From JBGQDM01 sp041495845 (GTDB lineage: Bacteria; Acidobacteriota; Terriglobia; Terriglobales; Acidobacteriaceae): a stretch of DNA of 5,100 nt. The notes below the pieces were generated by a model. It had not been told where the DNA came from, did no database searches, and saw nothing but the letters and a program-made list of their open reading frames with translations. The stretch covers positions 1 through 5,100 of the forward strand of contig JBGQDM010000161.1 in assembly GCA_041495845.1 (NCBI GenBank). The letters run 5' to 3'. Shown piece by piece: positions 1 to 4,356 of the stretch. Every line of letters begins with the position of its first letter. Position 1 is the first letter of the stretch. The position numbers and the translations under genes were made by a program.

Positions 1-1
1 C

Positions 2-115
2 ATCTTTCGCGCCCTCATGCGCGCCGGCTTCTCCGGCCGCATAATTTTCAAAATCCTGAAGAATTGGGACGTGGACGAGGAAACGCTGACCGCGCTGGAA
101 TCGGAAACGGGCTGA
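2..115 (+). CDS. recX: RecX-like regulatory protein, C-terminal fragment
   Basis: Only the last 37 codons are in the window; the gene begins upstream. The visible tail reads IFRALMRAGFSGRIIFKIL and then an acidic end, NWDVDEETLTALESETG, closing with TGA at 113-115. The pattern 'L..rGFs...I...L' is typical of the last three-helix repeat of RecX proteins, which bind RecA filaments in the cytoplasm and limit recombinase activity. The position upstream of alaS fits, since recX and alaS are neighbours in many bacteria. The codon bias matches the rest of the window. The call rests on a short fragment plus synteny. A different small helical protein is possible but less likely. Confidence 0.68.
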   Translation: MFRALMRAGFSGRIIFKILKNWDVDEETLTALESETG

Positions 116-121
116 GGCGAT

Positions 122-150
122 TGCAGAAGTCAGATTGCAGATTGCAGAAG
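122..150 (+). repeat. Left copy of 29-bp perfect inverted repeat
   Basis: This is the exact reverse complement of 940-968. It lies 6 nt after the recX stop codon. It is built from short direct repeats: a 12-mer, GATTGCAGAAGT, occurs at 119-130 and again at 140-151, with CAGATTGCAG between. The A-rich, purine-biased sequence differs from the GC-rich REPs further in. It could be a terminal repeat, or a separate dispersed short repeat into which the element inserted. Confidence 0.8.
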
Positions 151-205
151 TAAGAACGAAGATTGAAAATGTCGAATTGCAAGAATTTACGAGTCTCGAT
201 CCGAA

Positions 206-251
206 CGTCCCGGAGGGACGACCGATAATAGCCCGCCGTTCCAACGGCGGG
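206..251 (+). repeat. REP-like unit L1 (palindrome plus hairpin)
   Basis: The unit has two parts. First is the palindrome CGTCCC-GGA-GGGACG (206-220). After an 11-nt spacer comes a 9-bp perfect hairpin, CCCGCCGTT / AACGGCGGG with CC in the loop (232-251). Positions 206-237 are the perfect reverse complement of 887-918. Unlike L2 and L3, this copy has no GTAG before the first stem. It starts 67 nt before unit L2. Confidence 0.8.
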
Positions 252-270
252 AATGGAATCAAGGCCAGAT

Positions 271-318
271 GTAGTCCCGGAGGGACGTTTGCCAATAGCC
301 CGCCGTTTTAACGGCGGG
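271..318 (+). repeat. REP-like unit L2 with GTAG foot
   Basis: GTAG (271-274) leads into the palindrome GTCCC-GGA-GGGAC (274-286), followed by the hairpin CCCGCCGTT / AACGGCGGG with TT in the loop (299-318). A GTAG or GGAG tetranucleotide at the 5' foot of the stem is the established recognition feature of REPs used by TnpA-REP in enterobacteria. The same feature is visible here. The unit repeats L1 at a 67-nt period and differs in the spacer and loop. Confidence 0.78.
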
Positions 319-339
319 AACCAGGGCCCAGAGTCAGAA

Positions 340-360
340 GTAGTCCCGTAGGGGCGATTG
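340..360 (+). repeat. REP-like half unit L3 upstream of transposase
   Basis: This contains GTAG (340-343) and GTCCC-GTA-GGGGC (343-355), the first palindrome only, without the CCCGCC hairpin. It starts 69 nt after the L2 palindrome. Positions 339-360 match the reverse complement of 831-852 with one mismatch (G354). This pair therefore forms the innermost inverted repeat around the transposase gene. Confidence 0.72.
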
Positions 361-366
361 AATCGC
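354..366. promoter_or_regulatory. 13-nt palindrome just upstream of transposase ribosome-binding site
   Basis: GCGATT-G-AATCGC is a perfect 6-bp inverted repeat around one base. It overlaps the end of REP half unit L3 and ends 3 nt before the Shine-Dalgarno sequence GGAG (370-373) of the transposase gene. The right-hand mirrored copy of the REP lacks the AATCGC half, so the symmetry is specific to the upstream side. It could be an operator or a small translation-blocking hairpin, or chance. There is no independent evidence for function. Confidence 0.3.
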
Positions 367-380
367 CGCGGAGCCCGCGC

Positions 381-827
381 ATGGCACATACGTACATCGC
401 CAGTTTTGTTCATTGCGTTTTTCCCACCAAAGACCGCCGTGCCCTGATCTCTCCCGAAACGCTGCCGCGCCTGTGTTCATTTCTCGGCGGAATTGCGCGC
501 AAGAACGGGTTCAAGACGCTGGCCATCGGCGGCACCGAAGACCATGTGCACCTTCTGCTCTCGTTGCCGGCGGCGATGCCGGTGGCCAAGGCGGTGCAGC
601 TTCTCAAGGGCGGCTCGTCGAAATGGATGAGCGCGACGTTCCCAAAGAAATTCGAATGGCAGGAGGGATACGGTGCATTTTCCGTTGGCATTTCCGGATT
701 GAGCACCACCGTGGCGTATATCAATTCCCAAGCGGAGCATCACCGCAAGCGTGATTTTCAGGCGGAGTTCGTGGCGTTCTTGAAAAAACACGGCATCGGT
801 TACGATCCGCGTCATGTGTGGGGATAG
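381..827 (+). CDS. REP-associated tyrosine transposase (RAYT), IS200-like Y1 family
   Basis: A 148-residue HUH single-strand DNA transposase (Y1_Tnp, the IS200/IS605 TnpA fold). These enzymes cut and rejoin single-stranded DNA at hairpins through a 5'-phosphotyrosine link. The HUH metal-binding pair is intact in EDHVHLLLSLP (H55, H57). The expected nucleophile is Y113 in VAYINSQAEHH, with Q117 one helical turn later. The conserved stretches LLKGGSSKWM (74-83) and WQEGYGAFSV (93-102) are present, and the end YDPRHVWG is typical of the subgroup. Length is close to IS200 TnpA (about 150 residues), so the gene looks complete and probably active. The start is supported by GGAG at 370-373, 7 nt before ATG. 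Mirrored REP units on both sides and a lone gene without tnpB argue for a RAYT rather than a plain IS200. RAYTs are thought to spread or process REP sequences. Confidence 0.88.
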   Translation: MAHTYIASFVHCVFPTKDRRALISPETLPRLCSFLGGIARKNGFKTLAIGGTEDHVHLLLSLPAAMPVAKAVQLLKGGSSKWMSATFPKKFEWQEGYGAFSVGISGLSTTVAYINSQAEHHRKRDFQAEFVAFLKKHGIGYDPRHVWG

Positions 828-830
828 TTG

Positions 831-918
831 CAATCGTCCCTACGGGACTACTCTTGGCCCTGGGCCCCTGTTCCCGCCATTGAAATGGCGGGCTATTATC
901 GGTCGTCCCTCCGGGACG
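831..918 (-). repeat. Right inverted REP cluster (R1 palindrome and R2 unit)
   Basis: Read on the minus strand, this repeats the L2-L3 order. Palindrome R2 is GTCCC / GGGAC at 905-917, the hairpin CCCGCCATT / AATGGCGGG is at 873-892, and palindrome R1 (836-848) has CTAC at 848-851, which is GTAG on the minus strand. The gap between hairpin and palindrome is 24 nt on both sides. Compared with the left hairpins, one stem pair is changed from G-C to A-T on both arms, so pairing is kept. The cluster starts 3 nt after the transposase stop codon. Confidence 0.8.
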
Positions 919-939
919 CTGGCTTGAGACTAGCCTTCC

Positions 940-968
940 CTTCTGCAATCTGCAATCTGACTTCTGCA
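940..968 (-). repeat. Right copy of 29-bp perfect inverted repeat
   Basis: This is the exact reverse complement of 122-150, with no mismatch. It lies between the right REP cluster and alaS, ending 27 nt before the alaS start codon. Perfect identity, compared with about 83% between the REP clusters, means the two 29-mers are either younger or kept identical by recombination or selection. Confidence 0.8.
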
Positions 969-987
969 CTCGTTTTCCGTTTAGAAT
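957..987 (+). promoter_or_regulatory. Possible alaS promoter at the element edge
   Basis: TAGAAT (982-987) matches the sigma-70 -10 consensus at five of six positions. CTGACT (957-962), inside the right 29-bp repeat, matches four of six positions of the -35 box, but the spacer of 19 nt is longer than ideal. A start 7 to 9 nt after the -10 box would fall at or next to the alaS ATG (996). This is inference; a promoter further upstream, including the recX operon promoter, is equally possible. Confidence 0.25.
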
Positions 988-995
988 TGCCTTTC

Positions 996-3815
996 ATGCT
1001 CACCGGTCCTGCCATCCGCGAAAAGTTTCTGCAGTTCTTTGAGAGCAAGGGACACAAGCGCGTCCACTCGTCGCCGCTCGTCCCGCAGAACGACCCCACG
1101 CTGCTCTTTACCAACGCGGGGATGAACCAGTTCAAAGACGTGTTCCTCGGTCTGGAGAAGCGAGAGTATGTGCGCGCCGCCACTTCGCAGAAGTGCGTGC
1201 GCGCCGGCGGCAAACACAACGACCTCGAAAACGTCGGCTTCACCAACCGCCACCACACATTTTTCGAAATGCTGGGCAATTTCTCTTTCGGCGACTACTT
1301 CAAGAAAGACGCCATCGCCTACGCCTGGGAGTTGATCACGTCGCCCGCGTGGTTCGGGATCGCGAAGGACAAACTCTACGTCACAATTTTCAAGGGCGAG
1401 AACGGAGTGCCACGCGACACCGAAGCCTACGATCTCTGGGCCGCACAGGGCGTACCGAAAGAGCGCATCTTTGAGTTTGGCGCGAAAGACAATTTCTGGC
1501 AGATGGGCGATACCGGCCCCTGCGGTCCGTGCAGCGAGATGCACTACGACATGGGTGCGCTCGCGTCCGATCAAGGACACACCGATTGCAAGTTCGGCTG
1601 CGACTGCGGACGCTACGTTGAAATCTGGAACCTCGTGTTCATGCAGTTCGACCGCGACTCCAGCGGCAAGCTGACCCCGCTGCCCAAACCTTCGATTGAT
1701 ACCGGCATGGGCTTGGAGCGCGTGACGGCGGTGCTGCAGGGCGTGATTTCAAATTACGACACGGACCTGTTCACGCCGCTGATCAAGAAAGCGGCCGAGT
1801 TGACCGGCGCGTCCCTGCAGAAAGAGTTGCAAAAGGAAGCAGCGGCCAAATCGGCTGCTTCGTTGCGGGTGATTGCCGACCATGCGCGCGCCGCGACATT
1901 TCTGATCGCCGACGGCGTGATCCCCGGCAACGAAGGCCGCAACTACGTCCTGCGCAAAATCATGCGCCGCGCCATCACGCACGGGCGGTTGCTGGGGCAG
2001 ACGAATCCGTTTCTGAGTCAGATGGTGTTTGCGGTGCGCGACCTGATGCAGGATGCGTATCCCGAGTTGAAGGAATCCGCAGAGCGCGTGGCGAAAGCAG
2101 TTCTCGCAGAAGAGACTCGCTTTGCGCACACGCTGGATCTGGGATTGAAAAGGCTCGAAGAAGATTTCGCGGAAGTCTCGCGGGCGTTTGATCTCGACTT
2201 CCAAGTCATCCTCTCCCAGAGTATTGATCTGGCAAATAAGGTCCGTCCCGTATACCCAGGCCATAAGGCATTCAAACTCTATGACACGTATGGCATGCCA
2301 CTCGACTTTATCCAGGATGCTTGCCGGGATCAGGGCATTGTCTTCGGGCAGGAGGGTTTCGATCTCGCTATGGCCGAGCAACGCGACCGCGCTCGCGCCT
2401 CGTGGAGGGGAGAGGCGAAGAAGAGCTCCGCCCCGCTTTATGGCTACTTGGCTGAGAGGCTTAGCGCACACCCTACGATCGAGAGTGGCAGCGGCATTCC
2501 GATGACCATGCCGCAGTCTAAGTTCGTCGGGTATGACTCTACAGTGTTCCCGAGCGATGTGATTGCGATCGTACGCAAAGGGATCGAGGTTCCAGAGATC
2601 GGTTCGGGCGAAGAGGGCGAGATCATCCTCAACTACACGCCGTTCTACACCGAATCCGGCGGGCAAGTGGGCGACCGAGGCTGGCTCTACTCCGACGATC
2701 ACAACACCATCGTCGCCGAAGTGCGCGGCTCCTACTACCCCATACAGGGCGTGCGCGCACACCAGGTCACGGCCCGGCAGACGATTCGCGTCGGCGACAA
2801 AGTCGACGCCGTTGTGGACACCGATCTTCGCCGCGCCATCATGCGCAACCATACCGGCACGCATCTGCTGCACGCCGCCCTGCGCGAAACGCTGGGCAAG
2901 CACGTGAAGCAGGCGGGATCGCTGGTCGCGCCCAACCATCTGCGCTTTGATTTCTCGCATTTTGCCGGCGTGGAAGACGAAGAGCTGCAGGACATCGAAG
3001 ACCTGATCAACAAAGAAGTGCTGCGCAACACCAGGGTTGAGACCATCCCCGACGTGCCCATTGACGTGGCCGTGAACGAATACAAAGCCATGGCGCTCTT
3101 CGGCGAAAAGTACGGCGACCGAGTGCGCGTCATCAAGATCGGTGACTTCTCCACCGAACTCTGCGGCGGCACGCACACCGCCGCCACCGGTGAGATCGGG
3201 CTGGTCAAGATTTTGAAGGAAGGCAGCGTGTCCTCCGGCGTGCGGCGCATTGAAGCCATCACCGGCGAAGGCTCGCTCCAGCACTTCCGGCGCGATCACG
3301 AACTAGAAAACATCGTCGCCAGCCTGACCGGCCGGTCCGAAGCCGAGCAGGCGCCCGCCCAGGCGCTGAAAGCCGAACTCGAAAAAAGGGACGCCGAGAT
3401 CAAGCGCCTTACCCGCGAGCTCGATCAGGCGCGCATGAAGTCGGCGTCGTCCACGGTGGCGTCGGTCAGCGAAAAGATCAAAGACGTCCGCGGCGTCAGA
3501 GTCCTGGCCCACCGCGTGGACAACCTCGAGCGCCCCCAAATGCGCACGCTGATTGACCAACTCCGCGACAAACTGGGTTCAGGCGTGGTGGTACTGGGTT
3601 CAGCGTCCGACGGAAACGTCTCCCTCATCGCCTGCGTGACCAAAGACCTGACCAGCAGGGTACAGGCCGGCAAAGTGATCGCTTCCGTGGCCCAGAAAGT
3701 GGGCGGCAAAGGCGGTGGCCGCCCGGACATGGCCGAGGCCGGCGGTAAGGACGCGGCGGCACTGGACGCGGCGCTCGCCGAGGTGTACAACATCGTGGAT
3801 TCCCTTCTGGCCTAA
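996..3815 (+). CDS. alaS: Alanyl-tRNA synthetase
   Basis: A cytoplasmic class II synthetase that charges tRNA-Ala with alanine using ATP and hydrolyses mischarged Ser- or Gly-tRNA. At 939 residues it is complete and longer than the E. coli enzyme (about 876). The catalytic core has SSPLVPQNDPTLLFTNAGM (25-43), the motif 2 region (63-103, with HHTFFEMLGNFSFGD) and motif 3 DTGMGLERV (235-243). The tRNA-binding helical region includes GNEGRNYVLRKIMRRA (311-326). The editing domain has both metal-binding pairs, HTGTH (H619, H623) and CGGTH (C723, H727). A charged helical linker (about 785-815) leads to the C-Ala domain with GGKGGGRPDMAEAGG (903-917). Cysteines C176, C179, C198, C202 and C204 cluster in the core. 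ATG 996 was chosen because MLTGPAIREKFLQFFESKGH aligns with known AlaRS N-termini; the frame stays open upstream only through the repeat. No Shine-Dalgarno sequence is visible. Codon choice shifts around 2220-2630. Confidence 0.97.
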   Translation: MLTGPAIREKFLQFFESKGHKRVHSSPLVPQNDPTLLFTNAGMNQFKDVFLGLEKREYVRAATSQKCVRAGGKHNDLENVGFTNRHHTFFEMLGNFSFGDYFKKDAIAYAWELITSPAWFGIAKDKLYVTIFKGENGVPRDTEAYDLWAAQGVPKERIFEFGAKDNFWQMGDTGPCGPCSEMHYDMGALASDQGHTDCKFGCDCGRYVEIWNLVFMQFDRDSSGKLTPLPKPSIDTGMGLERVTAVLQGVISNYDTDLFTPLIKKAAELTGASLQKELQKEAAAKSAASLRVIADHARAATFLIADGVIPGNEGRNYVLRKIMRRAITHGRLLGQTNPFLSQMVFAVRDLMQDAYPELKESAERVAKAVLAEETRFAHTLDLGLKRLEEDFAEVSRAFDLDFQVILSQSIDLANKVRPVYPGHKAFKLYDTYGMPLDFIQDACRDQGIVFGQEGFDLAMAEQRDRARASWRGEAKKSSAPLYGYLAERLSAHPTIESGSGIPMTMPQSKFVGYDSTVFPSDVIAIVRKGIEVPEIGSGEEGEIILNYTPFYTESGGQVGDRGWLYSDDHNTIVAEVRGSYYPIQGVRAHQVTARQTIRVGDKVDAVVDTDLRRAIMRNHTGTHLLHAALRETLGKHVKQAGSLVAPNHLRFDFSHFAGVEDEELQDIEDLINKEVLRNTRVETIPDVPIDVAVNEYKAMALFGEKYGDRVRVIKIGDFSTELCGGTHTAATGEIGLVKILKEGSVSSGVRRIEAITGEGSLQHFRRDHELENIVASLTGRSEAEQAPAQALKAELEKRDAEIKRLTRELDQARMKSASSTVASVSEKIKDVRGVRVLAHRVDNLERPQMRTLIDQLRDKLGSGVVVLGSASDGNVSLIACVTKDLTSRVQAGKVIASVAQKVGGKGGGRPDMAEAGGKDAAALDAALAEVYNIVDSLLA

Positions 3816-3854
3816 CCGGGCTGTAGCCAAACGCGTCTCGCGTGGAGGTACCCG

Positions 3855-4229
3855 ATGGAAGAGCGCATCCGCTTTATCAATCACAAGGGCCAGCAAGTCT
3901 TGTTAGTGGATTTCTCCCACTGCACCGCGCAGGAAGTCCTGGATTTGTTGCCTGACGTGCAGGAGCTCGTGACCGGGCAGCCACAGGGCTCTCTGCTGAC
4001 GCTGGGCGATTACACCGGCACCGAGGTGCGCCGCGAAGTCGCCGACGCCATGAAGAAAGTCCTGCTCTTTGACCGCCGGCACGTGAAGCGCGCCGCCTTT
4101 GTCGGTACCGAACACGTGCCCCGGATGTTTCTGGAGGCGTTCCAGACGTTCGCGCAGCGCGAAATTCAGCTCTGCAAAACCAGAGCCGAGGCGCTGGACT
4201 GGCTGGTGGAAGAGCAAGCCGCGGCCTAG
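3855..4229 (+). CDS. Small SpoIIAA-like / STAS-SEC14 domain protein
   Basis: A 124-residue soluble protein with no signal peptide or membrane segment. The order of a strand (VLLVDFS, 15-21), a helix (TAQEVLDLLPDVQEL), a strand with SLLTLGDYTG (46-55), a helix, a strand with HVKRAAFVGT (76-85), a helix, and an ending AEALDWLVEE (111-120) resembles the short SpoIIAA-like proteins annotated as STAS/SEC14-domain or hypothetical. The exact role of this group is unknown; STAS folds often act in signalling or partner switching, but no phosphorylatable serine can be assigned here. The ATG is supported by GGAGG at 3844-3848, 6 nt upstream. A 5-bp hairpin (ACGCG-TCT-CGCGT, 3831-3843) abuts that site. 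The gap to alaS is only 39 nt, so co-transcription is likely. The family call is by pattern, not by search. Confidence 0.6.
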   Translation: MEERIRFINHKGQQVLLVDFSHCTAQEVLDLLPDVQELVTGQPQGSLLTLGDYTGTEVRREVADAMKKVLLFDRRHVKRAAFVGTEHVPRMFLEAFQTFAQREIQLCKTRAEALDWLVEEQAAA

Positions 4230-4253
4230 CCCCAGCCCAACAGCCCTGTCATG

Positions 4254-4315
4254 CTGAGCACAGCGAAGCATCTGTGCAATTGCCGGCGAGTGCAGAGGTC
4301 CTTCACCTTGCTCAG
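4254..4315. terminator. Imperfect inverted repeat between convergent genes
   Basis: Arms 4254-4278 and 4291-4315 (25 nt each) match at 19 of 25 positions around a 12-nt loop. The ends are CTGAGC and GCTCAG, with AGCGAAGC against a diverged partner. It sits alone between the ends of two convergent genes, where a bidirectional terminator or mRNA-end hairpin is expected. There is no T-run after either arm, so it is not a classic intrinsic terminator. Sequences of the form 'CTGAGC..AGCGAAGCATCT' are familiar to me as dispersed intergenic repeats in acidobacterial genomes, so it may be a degenerate repeat copy that took on this role. Confidence 0.45.
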
Positions 4316-4356
4316 GTTCGCTTGGATTGCGTCACGCCACCATCTCTGCTTGCCCC

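Larger units (their letters stand above)
122..968. mobile_element. RAYT/REP element: Y1 transposase gene inside nested inverted repeats
   Basis: This 847-bp unit separates recX from alaS. From outside in it has a perfect 29-bp inverted repeat (122-150 and 940-968), then REP-like palindromic units (three on the left, two on the right, mirrored), then one intact Y1 transposase gene. The left segment 274-360 and the reverse complement of 831-917 align without gaps over 87 nt with 15 mismatches by hand count. A second pairing, 206-237 with 887-918, is perfect over 32 bp. REP-associated tyrosine transposases are known to sit as single genes between inverted REPs. I see no target-site duplication outside the 29-bp repeats, which fits the IS200/IS605 mechanism. 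The outer boundary is inferred from the 29-bp repeats. The mobile part could be only the REP-to-REP core, about 206-918. Confidence 0.72.

Noticed and set aside
232..318. Intrinsic terminators after recX
   Set aside because: The GC-rich hairpins are strong, but no T-run follows them on either strand, and their repetition and mirrored copies are better explained as REP units.
206..360. CRISPR array
   Set aside because: There are only three units, each internally palindromic, with spacer segments that are themselves similar between units, mirrored copies on the other side of a transposase, and no cas genes.
48..413. 121-codon open frame on the minus strand over the left REP array
   Set aside because: It reads through repeats and the end of recX, its composition is Pro/Arg/Ser-rich and low in complexity, and it shows no family features.
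828..995. In-frame upstream extension of alaS from TTG 828 (56 extra residues)
   Set aside because: The extension is encoded by the inverted REP cluster and the 29-bp repeat, has no similarity to AlaRS N-termini, and would start directly after the transposase stop codon. ATG 996 gives the expected N-terminus.
1749..3299. 516-codon open frame on the minus strand within alaS
   Set aside because: It lies entirely opposite a clearly conserved gene. Long antisense frames are common in GC-rich coding sequence, and the translation shows no recognisable domain.
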